Assembly: GCF_004216475.1 (NCBI RefSeq)
Contig: NZ_CP022303.1
Coordinates: forward strand, 3,596,001-3,660,000
Direction of reading: 5' to 3'
Origin: Thalassococcus sp. S3
Lineage (GTDB): Bacteria; Pseudomonadota; Alphaproteobacteria; Rhodobacterales; Rhodobacteraceae
DNA length: 64,000 nt
Shown: positions 45,359 to 53,805 of the stretch, piece after piece
How positions within the stretch are numbered: position 1 is the stretch's first letter
How the letters are laid out: each line of letters begins with the position of its first letter
Made by a program: the position numbers and the translations under genes
Notes under the pieces: model-generated
What the model saw: only the letters and a program-made list of their open reading frames with translations
Told to the model about the DNA's origin: nothing
Databases searched by the model: none

Positions 45359-46681
45359 TTAGGAGCCGCCATTCGCCGCTTCAAACCGGCGCAGCAGCGC
45401 GTTGCCCCGCTCTACCGCCGCATCCATGGCGGTTTTGGCATCCTTGTCGCCGGACCAGACCGCTTCCAGCTCTTCGTTGATCACGTCGCGGATCTGCACG
45501 AAGTTGCCGAACCGCAGACCTTTGGAGGCTTCGGTCGGCTCGTTCAGCGAAAGCTGCTTGATAGCCACGTCGGTCATCGGATCGGTCTCGTAGAAGCCCT
45601 GCTCCTGGCTTAGGTCATAGGCCGCCGTCGTGATCGGCACATAACCCGTGGCCTGGTGCCATTCGGCCTGCACTTCGGCGGTGCTGAGATACTGGAAGAA
45701 CTGCGCGGCGCAGGTGTATTCCGGCTGCTCGTGGCCCTGCAGGACCCAGAGTGTCGCGCCGCCGATGATGGAGTTTTGGGGCGCATCCGCGACCGCTGTA
45801 TCCACTGGCAGCATCGCCTGGCCAAACTCGAAATCGCTGATCTCGTCCTTGAAACCGCCATAATAGGCCGAGGAGTTGATCCACATCGCCGTCTCGCCGT
45901 TCACGAACTGCGCCCGGCTGTCGCCCCGGCGACCGCCATAGGCAAAGAGACCCTCCTCGCCCATATCCGCAATCCGTTGAATGTGGTTCACGACCGCATC
46001 ATTGTTGAATGTGAACTCGGTGGACAGACCGGCAAAGCCATTCTGCTCGGTGCCCAGCGGCAGGTTGTGCCAGGCCGAGTAGTTTTCGATCTGCGTCCAG
46101 GACTGCCAGCCGAAGGAGAAGGGTTTTTCCATCCCGTTCTCCTTGAGGGCGCGGGCCACCTCTTCGACCTCGTCCCACGTGGTCGGCACCTCAACGCCTG
46201 CGGCATCCAGCGCGGTCTTGTTGTACCACAGCACCGGCGTTGAACTGTTGAAGGGCAGTGACAGCAGATTGTTCTCTGTATCGGTGTAATAGGAGATCAC
46301 GGCTGGAAGATACGCGGATTGATCGAAATCGATGCCGGCATCTGTCATCAGTTGGTAGACGGGATAGATCGCACCATTGTCCCCCGCAGCCATCATCGTG
46401 GCGGTTCCCACCTCGAAGACCTGAACGATATGCGGCTGTTCGCCCGCGCGGAACGCGGCGATGGCCTGGGTCATGTTTTCGGTGTAATTGCCTTTGTAGA
46501 CCGAGTTGACCATGCAGCTATCGCTGGTTTCGTTGAAGGCAGCGGCCAGCGCATCGGTTCGCTCACCCAGCTGACCCCCCATCGCATGCCAGAATTCAAC
46601 CTGTGCCTTATCCGCAGCCAATGCGCCTGTTGCGGCCATTGCCCCTGCAGCGACACCGGCCATCAAGCTTCTTACATTCAT
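45359..46681 (-). CDS. ugpB: sn-glycerol-3-phosphate-binding periplasmic protein
   Basis: A 440-residue periplasmic binding protein (SBP_bac_1). [25 protein letters not shown] is the signal peptide. [60 protein letters not shown] and [19 protein letters not shown] match UgpB. The ATG at 46681 gives the signal peptide; earlier in-frame codons reach the promoter. A Pho-box-like array is 90 bases upstream. Confidence 0.93.
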   Translation of the reverse strand: MNVRSLMAGVAAGAMAATGALAADKAQVEFWHAMGGQLGERTDALAAAFNETSDSCMVNSVYKGNYTENMTQAIAAFRAGEQPHIVQVFEVGTATMMAAGDNGAIYPVYQLMTDAGIDFDQSAYLPAVISYYTDTENNLLSLPFNSSTPVLWYNKTALDAAGVEVPTTWDEVEEVARALKENGMEKPFSFGWQSWTQIENYSAWHNLPLGTEQNGFAGLSTEFTFNNDAVVNHIQRIADMGEEGLFAYGGRRGDSRAQFVNGETAMWINSSAYYGGFKDEISDFEFGQAMLPVDTAVADAPQNSIIGGATLWVLQGHEQPEYTCAAQFFQYLSTAEVQAEWHQATGYVPITTAAYDLSQEQGFYETDPMTDVAIKQLSLNEPTEASKGLRFGNFVQIRDVINEELEAVWSGDKDAKTAMDAAVERGNALLRRFEAANGGS

Positions 46682-46769
46682 GTCATTCTCCCAAAAGTGT
46701 TTTGGCCGCGCAGGCAGATTACATCCACGAAATCCAGTGCGGAGCCCCCAGAGGCGCGGCATAAGCAGG

Positions 46770-46802
46770 TTATGTGACAGATAGTTAACTGTAATATGAC
46801 GA
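46770..46802 (-). promoter_or_regulatory. Pho-box-like array upstream of ugpB
   Basis: On the minus strand three seven-base units occur every 11 bases: TCGTCAT, CAGTTAA and CTGTCAC, separated by AT-rich ATTA and CTAT and followed by ATAA. This 7+4 layout is that of PhoB binding sites (consensus CTGTCAT). PhoB control of ugp is established in other proteobacteria. Confidence 0.65.
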
Positions 46803-46892
46803 TTCGTTAAAGCCGTCACAAACCACAGCATCTGGTATGCGTCACACCGGATGGAACCAGATCGGCGATATCCAGAAGGATCCGTTGCGCCA

Positions 46893-46927
46893 CAAAAAAG
46901 GCCCGCCCCGATCACTCCGGGCGGGCC
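46893..46927 (-). terminator. Rho-independent terminator after tauC
   Basis: Read on the minus strand, GGCCCGCC pairs with GGCGGGCC around an 11-13 base loop and is followed by TTTTTTG. It lies 22 bases after the tauC stop and separates the tau and ugp operons. Confidence 0.9.
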
Positions 46928-46948
46928 ATGTAACAGTTTTGTAACGGA

Positions 46949-48217
46949 TTAGCCTTTACCTTTCCAAGGCACCAGCATCCGCTCTGCCCAACGCATCAGC
47001 ATATCGATTCCGAAACCGATCACCCCGATCAGGATGATCCCCATGATCACGATATCGGTGTTCTGGAAACGCGAGGCGACCATGATCATCATGCCCGCAC
47101 CCTGCTCCGCCGCGACCAATTCTGCGGCAACCACCGTGCCCCAGCAAACCCCCATCGCAACGCGCGCGCCGGTGAAGATTTCTGGCAGCGAATTCGGGAT
47201 GATCACGTGTCGCATGATCTGCCACTTGCTCGCGCCCAGGGAATAGGCGGCATGCACTTTTGAGATCTTGACCCCCGAAACACCGGACCGGGCCGCAATC
47301 GCCATGATCCAAAGCGCCGCGAGGAACAGCAGAATGATCTTACCCTGTTCGCCAATTCCCGCCCATATGATCACCAGCGGGATCAAAGCGAGGGGTGGCA
47401 CAGGGCGCATGAATTCGACAATCGGGTCGAACCATCCCCGGAACCAGTTCGACAGACCCATCGCATAGCCGAGCGGGATGCCGACCAGCGCGCCCAGGAC
47501 AAAGCCCGCGATCACGCGAAACAGCGAATAACCCAGATGCTCCGCCAGCGTGCTGCCCCTGAACCCTTCGGAAGCGATCAGGCCAAGACGCTGCAAAACC
47601 GCCTCTGGCGCAGGCAGCCAGATCGGCTCCATCTGCCAGCCCTTGTTGGGCGCGAAATTTGGCGTACCGCGGTCCGAGAGTGTCACCGAACCGTCGGCCG
47701 TCTGCACCGTCTGGCCCGGCTCGATGGCCTCACCGTTGATGGCGACGACCCGCGCGCCCTCGTCCCGGCCCAGCTCGTCGTTGCGGTCGACCCGGATCAG
47801 CCCGCTGCGCCACACACCAATCGCTGCGCTGTCATTCTTGGCCCAGCCCTCTCCCGCTTCGACCTCAGGCGCTTCAATATTCTGGTCGATGGGATGCACG
47901 ATGACCGTGACCGTGGCGGTATCGCTTTCTCCATCCTCGGTCTGGGCGGTGTATTCAAAACTTGTCGTGCCCTCGAAAGGGCCCGGCGCGTGCAGAAACC
48001 CGGGCAGCCAGCTCGATCCGGTAAACATGCCCCAAAGTACAAACAGCGTGATGATCGACACAACGCTCGCCGTGCGATCCGACACAACCGCGCTTTCGTC
48101 CCCAAAGGTCACCGTCTTGAGCGAGGTGAAGTCGCGTCGGGCCGCACGATTTACGACAAATTTCACAATGAAAAACGAGCCGATGAAAATGCCCGCGTAA
48201 ATCAGAAACGGGATCAT
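46949..48217 (-). CDS. tauC: Taurine ABC transporter permease with periplasmic insert
   Basis: A BPD_transp_1 permease of 422 residues, longer than the usual TauC of about 275. Residues 1-25 and 51-67 are hydrophobic helices; residues 76-195 form a hydrophilic insert, and from LPAPEAVLQRLGL the protein is a normal TauC with EHLGYSLFRVIAGFVLGAL, SGVKISKVHAAYSLGASKWQ and the EAA loop. Residues 85-107 (FEYTAQTEDGESDTATVTVIV) resemble a cadherin/VCBS-like strand pair. By topology the insert is periplasmic. It overlaps tauB by four bases. Confidence 0.9.
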   Translation of the reverse strand: MIPFLIYAGIFIGSFFIVKFVVNRAARRDFTSLKTVTFGDESAVVSDRTASVVSIITLFVLWGMFTGSSWLPGFLHAPGPFEGTTSFEYTAQTEDGESDTATVTVIVHPIDQNIEAPEVEAGEGWAKNDSAAIGVWRSGLIRVDRNDELGRDEGARVVAINGEAIEPGQTVQTADGSVTLSDRGTPNFAPNKGWQMEPIWLPAPEAVLQRLGLIASEGFRGSTLAEHLGYSLFRVIAGFVLGALVGIPLGYAMGLSNWFRGWFDPIVEFMRPVPPLALIPLVIIWAGIGEQGKIILLFLAALWIMAIAARSGVSGVKISKVHAAYSLGASKWQIMRHVIIPNSLPEIFTGARVAMGVCWGTVVAAELVAAEQGAGMMIMVASRFQNTDIVIMGIILIGVIGFGIDMLMRWAERMLVPWKGKG

Positions 48218-49020
48218 TCTGCTGCCTCCGTCCGGCCCATGATTTCTTCTTCCATATCCCAGATCATGCTGAGGATCTCCTCGCGCTTGACCGCGAAGTC
48301 GGGATGCTTCTTGACCTCTCTCAGGTCCTGCCCGACGCCCAGATCAGCGAAGGGCAGACGATATTCCGTGTGGATACGCCCCGGGCGCGGCGCCATGACA
48401 AGCAAACGCTCACCCAAAAGCAGCGCCTCCTCGACCGAGTGGGTGATCAGGATGATCGTCTTGCCGGTCTCTTTCCAAAGCTTCAGGACAAGGCTCTGCA
48501 TTTTCTCCCGCGTCAGCGCGTCCAACGCACCCAGCGGCTCGTCCATCAGGATCACATCGGGATCGTTGGCCAGGCAGCGCGCCAAGGCAACACGCTGCTG
48601 CATGCCGCCCGAGAGTTCGTAAACGGCCTTTTCCTTAAAGTCCTGCAGACCCACAGTTTCGAGCAGATGATCGACGATCTGCGATTTTTCTGCGCTGGCC
48701 ATGCCCTTCATGGAAGGACCGAAACCCACGTTTTCGCGAACGCTCATCCATTCAAAGAGCGCGCCTTGCTGGAAGACCATGCCGCGCTCGGCGTCCGGGC
48801 CGGATACGGCATGGCCGTTCATCACGATCTGGCCTTCGGTGGGCGCCAGAAACCCCGCGACGATGTTCAAAAGCGTTGTCTTGCCACAGCCGGATGGCCC
48901 GAGCACGCTCATCAATTCGCCTTCTTTCAAATGAAGCGATACGTCCTTGAGCGCCTGAACGGAGCTTCCGTTCGGCAGATCGAATCGCATGGATAAGTTT
49001 TCAATAGACAGTCCGGACAT
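48214..49020 (-). CDS. tauB: Taurine ABC transporter ATP-binding protein
   Basis: A 268-residue ABC ATPase of the nitrate/sulfonate/taurine group: Walker A GPSGCGKTT near residue 43, Q-loop VFQQGALFEWM, signature LSGGMQQRVALARCL, Walker B VILMDEPLGALD and switch histidine ILITHSVEEALLL. The C-terminal tail (residues 215-268) is longer than a minimal ATPase. It sits 115 bases after tauA, with a hairpin in that gap. Confidence 0.92.
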   Translation of the reverse strand: MSGLSIENLSMRFDLPNGSSVQALKDVSLHLKEGELMSVLGPSGCGKTTLLNIVAGFLAPTEGQIVMNGHAVSGPDAERGMVFQQGALFEWMSVRENVGFGPSMKGMASAEKSQIVDHLLETVGLQDFKEKAVYELSGGMQQRVALARCLANDPDVILMDEPLGALDALTREKMQSLVLKLWKETGKTIILITHSVEEALLLGERLLVMAPRPGRIHTEYRLPFADLGVGQDLREVKKHPDFAVKREEILSMIWDMEEEIMGRTEAAE

Positions 49021-49091
49021 GGAGAGCCCCTGTGCGCGACGGATGGGAAAGGGGGCGGATCAGGCCAGGGAGGCGGGTCTGCCCGAAACGA

Positions 49092-49121
49092 GGGCAAGGC
49101 GGCGCACGCACCGCCCTGCCC
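49092..49121 (-). other. Hairpin between tauA and tauB
   Basis: GGGCA-A-GGCGG, an eight-base loop, then CCGCC-C-TGCCC. There is no T-run. As with ugpB-ugpA it follows the binding-protein gene and may raise its message relative to tauBC. Confidence 0.6.
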
Positions 49122-49135
49122 GGCTTGCACGAGGC

Positions 49136-50131
49136 TTAGTTAGCCGCTTCGCCCAGCGGACCGGCATTGACCGCGTTGACATAGCTGTCAAGCGCGCCGT
49201 CGATGGAACCCGCTTCGACGAAGACGTCCGCCACACCCTTCATGAAGGTTTGCGCGTTGCCGCCCAGCCACTTTTCTGACAGCTGCTCATCGACCGAAGG
49301 GAATTTCATGGTCGAGATGGCGCCACGCGCCGCTTCGACATCCATGCCGGCTTCCTGTGCGATCACGGCGAGCATTTCATCACCGCCAGCACCGGAGTTC
49401 CACTTTTCGTTCGCCGCCGCTGTCACGGCGAGAAAATCAGAAACGATTTCGCCGTTCTCGGCCACGAAGCTCGCAGGAGCGGAGGTCACGTCGAAGACCA
49501 GGATGCCCAGCTCTTCCTTTTCGGTGCCGGTCAACAGCACGTTGCCATGCTCTTTCATCCGGGCAAGACCGCCGCCATAGCCACAGGCGAAGTCCACAGC
49601 GCCCTGTGCGAGCGCCGCAGCGCCTTCCGGCGGCGCCATGTCGACAACGTCAAGCGAGGCAAGCTCAATGCCGAAATGGTCCATCTGACGCAGGAAGCCG
49701 TAATGCGCAGCGGTCCCCAGCGGAACGGCCACTTTCTTGCCCGCAAGCTCGCTTGCGGTTTCCTTGTCGATCTCCAGATCCGCGTCGACCACGCAATTGT
49801 CGTTGTCCGAATAGCTGACGGCAACGTCGATCACCTGCAGGTCCTGCCCAGCCGAAGCTGCGACCACGAAGGGCGGCACACCCTGGCTCACCGCGATCTG
49901 CACGTCGCCCGATGCCATTGCGGCACTCATCGCCGTACCGGTTTCGAAGGACACCCAGTTTACTTTCATGCCCAGCGCTTCGTCATAAGCGCCCGATGCC
50001 TTGGCTTCGAGGAACGGCATCGGCCATTCCAGAAAGTAAGCCACCGTCAACTCGTCCATGGCCGACGCCGATTGCGCCGCCAATGCCATCGTCGCACCCG
50101 CAACGATCGAGGTGAGTGGTTTCTTGATCAT
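49136..50131 (-). CDS. tauA: Taurine-binding periplasmic protein
   Basis: A 331-residue substrate-binding protein of the SsuA/TauA family. MIKKPLTSIVAGATMALAAQSASA is the signal peptide; ELTVAYFLEWPMPF, the early SFETGTAMSAAMASGDVQIAV and KVAVPLGTAAHYGFLRQM segments are typical of TauA. ATG at 50131 is preferred over one 33 bases upstream. The upstream 283 bases hold a pair of TauR-like sites. Confidence 0.93.
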   Translation of the reverse strand: MIKKPLTSIVAGATMALAAQSASAMDELTVAYFLEWPMPFLEAKASGAYDEALGMKVNWVSFETGTAMSAAMASGDVQIAVSQGVPPFVVAASAGQDLQVIDVAVSYSDNDNCVVDADLEIDKETASELAGKKVAVPLGTAAHYGFLRQMDHFGIELASLDVVDMAPPEGAAALAQGAVDFACGYGGGLARMKEHGNVLLTGTEKEELGILVFDVTSAPASFVAENGEIVSDFLAVTAAANEKWNSGAGGDEMLAVIAQEAGMDVEAARGAISTMKFPSVDEQLSEKWLGGNAQTFMKGVADVFVEAGSIDGALDSYVNAVNAGPLGEAAN

Positions 50132-50366
50132 GTTTAACTCCCAGTTTTTACGTTCTGCATGCATCCTGTTGATGCACTTTCAGTTTTCAGTTCCAAGGTG
50201 CGTGCAGGCCTTGGTCTCGGCTCTTTTCTGTCAAGCTGCAGAGCCTTAGAGACGCACGCAATTCTTTTTGATGCTTTCCTGATCTGGCCTCCATCCTTTT
50301 TGGTGTATTCTGCCACTTCTTTGATCTTGGCCCCGCGCAAAAGTGCAAAGCAGAGCGTGTCCGAGG

Positions 50367-50399
50367 ATACGTCCAATCTGCGCACAAGCATAAGTCCAG
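50367..50399 (-). promoter_or_regulatory. Candidate TauR operator of tauABC
   Basis: On the minus strand the direct repeats CTGGACTTAT (50390-50399) and TTGGACGTAT (50367-50376) are 23 bases apart. CTGGACYTAA is the direct-repeat word recognised by TauR of Rhodobacter capsulatus. The tauA start lies about 235 bases downstream, so the leader would be long. Confidence 0.7.
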
Positions 50400-50414
50400 T
50401 TTGAACATCCTCCC

Positions 50415-51701
50415 CTATCCGATCTCCATTTGATCCCGCAGCCTAAGCCAGGACATCGCCAATCCGGCACCCCAGACTTGTATTTTTCGAAATGCAAACG
50501 GGCGGATTGAGGAAACTGGAAACGGCAGATCTTCCGGTGATCGACCAAGGGCACGCTCGGCCAGCACCCGGCCCATGACAAGGGACATCGCAACCCCGCG
50601 TCCATTATAGCCCAGCCCGGCCAGCAAACCCGGCCCGGGCTCATGCAGATGCGGCACGCGCTCCGGTGTCAAAGCGATATGACCGCCCCAGCGATAGCGC
50701 CAGGCGACGTCCTTCAACGTTGGGAAAAGACGGGCCACGTCTTTCTGCATCCAGTTGAAACCGCCAACACCGCCCCATGGTTTGCGAAAACCGATCCCGC
50801 CAAAAACCATCTGCCCACCCGGTTCGCGCCGTGCATACATGATCAGCCGACGGGTGTCAGAGATTGTGTGCCCTTCCCTGAGGATCGGTCCGATCTGATC
50901 ATCGGCCAGCGGATCCGTCGCCATCTGAATGGGATAGAGCGGGAGCACTGATCTTTTCAGATCCGGCATAAGATCATCGGTGTACCCGTTGGTGGCAAGA
51001 ATGACCGACCGCGCTGAAATCCGGTGTCCTGCTACGGTCAAAGTCCATTTCTCACCGTCACGTTGCAACGCGGTGGCTCTTGCCCTGCTGAAAATACGGG
51101 CACCCGCCGCTTCGGCGACCCGGGCCAGCCCTCGCACCAGGGCGAGCGGCTGTACCGCACCACCCGCCGGGGCCAGAATCGAGGACGCAAATCCTTGCGT
51201 ACCTGTCAGTCGTGCCGTTTCGTCAGCGCCCAGGACCTCGAACGCCGCGCCATGCGCGTTCCAGAGGCTTGCGGCCGCCTCAGCCGACCGGCGCGCGGCC
51301 TCGCAATGGTTGACACGGATCCAACCCTGCTGCCGCGCCTCGCACGGGATCTGGTATTGCCTGGCAAGATCGAACAGCGCATCGGCGGACCCGAGCGCCA
51401 CCTCGGTCATACGTTCGAAATACCGCGTGCCCACCGCCATCCTGAGATCGTTGGGTTCCTTCAACGGCAGCATCGGGTTTACCTGCCCACCGCTGCGGCC
51501 CGATGCCCCGTGACCCACCTCGCCAGCCTCCAGTACGACCACGTCGGTCCCGTCTTCGGCAAGGCGCAAGGCGGCGCGCAATCCTGTGAAGCCACCTCCC
51601 ACGATTGCAACGTCGCAAGAGATATCTCCCTCAAGAGAGCGGGCTGGCGGGGCGGGCTGAGCCGTCTGGCGCCAAAACGGATCGGTCAGGGTGACAACCA
51701 T
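50415..51701 (-). CDS. DAO-family FAD oxidoreductase in the taurine regulon
   Basis: A 428-residue FAD enzyme of the DadA/ordL group with an N-terminal extension (LTDPFWRQTAQPAPPARSLEGD), then the ADP-binding motif DVAIVGGGFTGLRAALRLAED, GHGASGRSGGQVNP and the C-terminal PGLLAGLGYNGRGVAMSLVMG. Similar extensions occur in oxidases for N-methylated or gamma-glutamyl amines. It is divergent from tpa across 191 bases containing a TauR-like operator, so it may act on a taurine relative such as N-methyltaurine, or on alanine formed by Tpa; both are inference. Start 51701 is chosen by the GGTAGG seven bases upstream. Confidence 0.8.
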   Translation of the reverse strand: MVVTLTDPFWRQTAQPAPPARSLEGDISCDVAIVGGGFTGLRAALRLAEDGTDVVVLEAGEVGHGASGRSGGQVNPMLPLKEPNDLRMAVGTRYFERMTEVALGSADALFDLARQYQIPCEARQQGWIRVNHCEAARRSAEAAASLWNAHGAAFEVLGADETARLTGTQGFASSILAPAGGAVQPLALVRGLARVAEAAGARIFSRARATALQRDGEKWTLTVAGHRISARSVILATNGYTDDLMPDLKRSVLPLYPIQMATDPLADDQIGPILREGHTISDTRRLIMYARREPGGQMVFGGIGFRKPWGGVGGFNWMQKDVARLFPTLKDVAWRYRWGGHIALTPERVPHLHEPGPGLLAGLGYNGRGVAMSLVMGRVLAERALGRSPEDLPFPVSSIRPFAFRKIQVWGAGLAMSWLRLRDQMEIG

Positions 51702-51760
51702 AACGCCTACCTTTCCATACGGCATTGCGAAGCCAAGGCGAATTTCCCCACTCAGCGGCA

Positions 51761-51793
51761 CTGGCCCTAAAGCCGCAAAACAACTGGCCCTAT
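51761..51793 (+). promoter_or_regulatory. Candidate TauR operator of tpa
   Basis: CTGGCCCTAA (51761-51770) and CTGGCCCTAT (51784-51793) are direct repeats with 23-base spacing, identical to the spacing upstream of xsc and tauA. It lies in the divergent gap between tpa and the FAD oxidoreductase and could act on both. Confidence 0.75.
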
Positions 51794-51892
51794 TGTCCGC
51801 TGCATTTTCGCGCTGTTGTCATAACGTCTCAGACGGGTCAGACTTGGCCCGATCCGACACGCGCATTTCTCGATTACGAAAAGGGGTCTGTC

Positions 51893-53284
51893 ATGGACGG
51901 CACGTTCAAGGAAAATGACATCAGCCACATCGTGGAAGCCGACAGGGCTCATATCTGGCACCATCTCAGCCAGCATAAACCCTATGAAACCAATGATCCG
52001 CGCATCATTGTCGAAGGGCGCGGCATGCGCGTCTGGGACCAGCACGGCAAGGAACATATCGACGCCGTATCCGGCGGTGTCTGGACGGTGAATGTGGGCT
52101 ACGGCCGCGAATCAATTGCCAACGCGGTGCGCGACCAGTTGATCAAGCTAAACTACTTTGCAGGGTCCGCAGGCTCCATTCCGGGGTCGCTCTTCTCGGA
52201 AAAGCTGATTTCAAAGATGCCGGGGATGAGCCGCGTGTACTACTGCAACTCCGGGTCCGAGGCGAATGAGAAAGCCTTCAAGATGGTCCGCCAGATCGCC
52301 CATGCGAAATATGGCGGCAAGAAACACAAGATCCTCTACCGTGAGCGGGACTATCACGGCACGACCATCGGCTGTCTGTCGGCGGGCGGCCAGGACGAGC
52401 GCAACGCGCAATACGGCCCCTTCGCACCGGGCTTCGTTCGTGTGCCCCACTGCCTCGAATACCGCGCCTTCGAGCAGGACGGCGCCCCGCAGGAAAACTA
52501 CGGCGTCTGGGCGGCCGACCAGATCGAGAAGGTGATCCTTGCAGAGGGGCCCGATACGGTGGGCGCGCTCTGCCTTGAGCCGGTGACGGCAGGCGGCGGC
52601 GTGATCACTCCGCCCGAGGGCTATTGGGAGCGGGTGCAAGAGATCTGCACGAAATACGACATCCTGCTGCATATCGACGAGGTTGTGTGCGGCGTTGGCC
52701 GTACGGGCACCTGGTTCGGCTATCAGCATTACGGCATCAAGCCCGACATGGTGACGATGGCAAAGGGTGTCGCGTCCGGTTATGCCGCGATCGCATGTCT
52801 GGTCACGACCGAAGCCGTTTTCGACAAGTTCAAAGACAACGCGGACGACCCGATGAACTATTTCCGCGACATCTCGACCTTCGGTGGCTGCACCGCAGGT
52901 CCGGCGGCGGCGCTGGAAAACATGCGCATCATCGAAGACGAGAACCTGCTCGACAACACCACATTGATGGGCGCGCGGATGATGGACAACCTGCACGCGC
53001 TCGCCGACAAGCACAGCGTGATCGGCGACGTCCGGGGCAAGGGCCTTTTCCTGGGCGCCGAGCTTGTGTCGGACCGCGAAACCCGCATGCCTGTCAACGA
53101 AAAGCAGGCCCAGGCGGTCGTGGCCGATTGCATGGCGCAAGGCGTGGTCATCGGCGTGACGAACCGGTCGGTTCCGGGCAAGAACAACACGCTCTGTTTC
53201 TCGCCCGCGCTGATTGCGACGGCAGATGATATCGACCACATCACCGATGCAGTGGACAATGCGCTCACCCGCGTTTTCGGCTGA
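51893..53284 (+). CDS. tpa: Taurine--pyruvate aminotransferase
   Basis: Tpa transfers the amino group of taurine to pyruvate, giving sulfoacetaldehyde and L-alanine. The 463-residue class III PLP enzyme shows VSGGVWTVNVGYGRE, YYCNSGSEANEKAFKM (phosphate cup), IDEVVCGVGRTG and the PLP lysine in MVTMAKGVASGY. Glycine-rich and tyrosine-rich insertions match Tpa rather than ornithine or GABA aminotransferases. ATG 51893 (MDGTFKENDISHIVEADRAH) follows AAGGGG. A terminator follows. Confidence 0.95.
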   Translation: MDGTFKENDISHIVEADRAHIWHHLSQHKPYETNDPRIIVEGRGMRVWDQHGKEHIDAVSGGVWTVNVGYGRESIANAVRDQLIKLNYFAGSAGSIPGSLFSEKLISKMPGMSRVYYCNSGSEANEKAFKMVRQIAHAKYGGKKHKILYRERDYHGTTIGCLSAGGQDERNAQYGPFAPGFVRVPHCLEYRAFEQDGAPQENYGVWAADQIEKVILAEGPDTVGALCLEPVTAGGGVITPPEGYWERVQEICTKYDILLHIDEVVCGVGRTGTWFGYQHYGIKPDMVTMAKGVASGYAAIACLVTTEAVFDKFKDNADDPMNYFRDISTFGGCTAGPAAALENMRIIEDENLLDNTTLMGARMMDNLHALADKHSVIGDVRGKGLFLGAELVSDRETRMPVNEKQAQAVVADCMAQGVVIGVTNRSVPGKNNTLCFSPALIATADDIDHITDAVDNALTRVFG

Positions 53285-53304
53285 AACCAGTTTTGCAGAC
53301 AACA

Positions 53305-53331
53305 AAACGCCCCGGACATTCCGGGGCGTTT
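53305..53331. terminator. Bidirectional rho-independent terminator after tpa
   Basis: AAACGCCCCGG-ACATT-CCGGGGCGTTT, an 11-base perfect stem with A/T-rich ends followed by TCTCATTTT. It separates tpa from the convergent small lipoprotein gene. Confidence 0.92.
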
Positions 53332-53337
53332 CTCATT

Positions 53338-53523
53338 TTAGCGGTGGCCGCCTCGTGGCCCTCTATAATCGTCGCGCTGCTCGCTCTGGGCATCAAAGCC
53401 GCTGGTGTTCGAAAAGCCGCCAACCGGCTCACACGCGGCCACAAATGCGACAACCGCACTTAGGCACAAAACCTTCAGGGCACGGGCGGTCAGAGCGCTC
53501 CGGTGCAGGGTATCTTCCGTCAT
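53338..53523 (-). CDS. Small lipoprotein
   Basis: A 61-residue precursor: ALKVLCLSAVVAFVAAC gives a lipobox VAAC with cysteine at residue 31, leaving a 31-residue polar mature peptide (EPVGGFSNTSGFDAQSEQ, arginine- and glycine-rich end). Function unknown. AT-rich DNA with TGACTTCC lies upstream. The long N-terminal tract before the hydrophobic core is unusual, so the true start might be later. Confidence 0.6.
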   Translation of the reverse strand: MTEDTLHRSALTARALKVLCLSAVVAFVAACEPVGGFSNTSGFDAQSEQRDDYRGPRGGHR

Positions 53524-53760
53524 TTTGACTTCCTTAATTTTTGCAGAACTAAACTGTACAGTATGGATTTGAAATGGGCAGAAGATCGTTTCACTTCAAG
53601 TGACTGGAGAGCGCGCACCGCAATTCAGACTGGCCTTGGACGCAAGACCGCCGTTGACGCGAACGACGTTTACTTTTGGGCAACACATACCATGGCGCAT
53701 GGGTTAATGCGGTCATTGTAGGTGCCCTGCCAAAGGCGCACAGCCTAAGAGGGAATGACC

Positions 53761-53792
53761 GTATATCCAGATTGCAAGCCTGATATATCCAA
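53761..53792 (-). promoter_or_regulatory. Candidate TauR operator at its own gene
   Basis: On the minus strand TTGGATATAT (53783-53792) and CTGGATATAC (53761-53770) are direct repeats 22 bases apart, next to the tauR start at 53806. They resemble the TTGGACGTAT/CTGGACTTAT pair of tauA. Autoregulation is likely; the upstream 53524-53760 shows no gene I trust. Confidence 0.6.
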
Positions 53793-53805
53793 ACTAGACT
53801 GACAC

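Noticed and set aside
50246..50408. Short frames in the tauA upstream region as a small gene or regulator
   Set aside because: They are serine- and leucine-rich, conflict with the TauR repeats, and show no start signal; leader/promoter DNA is simpler.
53503..53721. Plus-strand 72-codon frame upstream of tauR
   Set aside because: It overlaps the small lipoprotein start and the presumed promoter region and lacks a ribosome-binding site.
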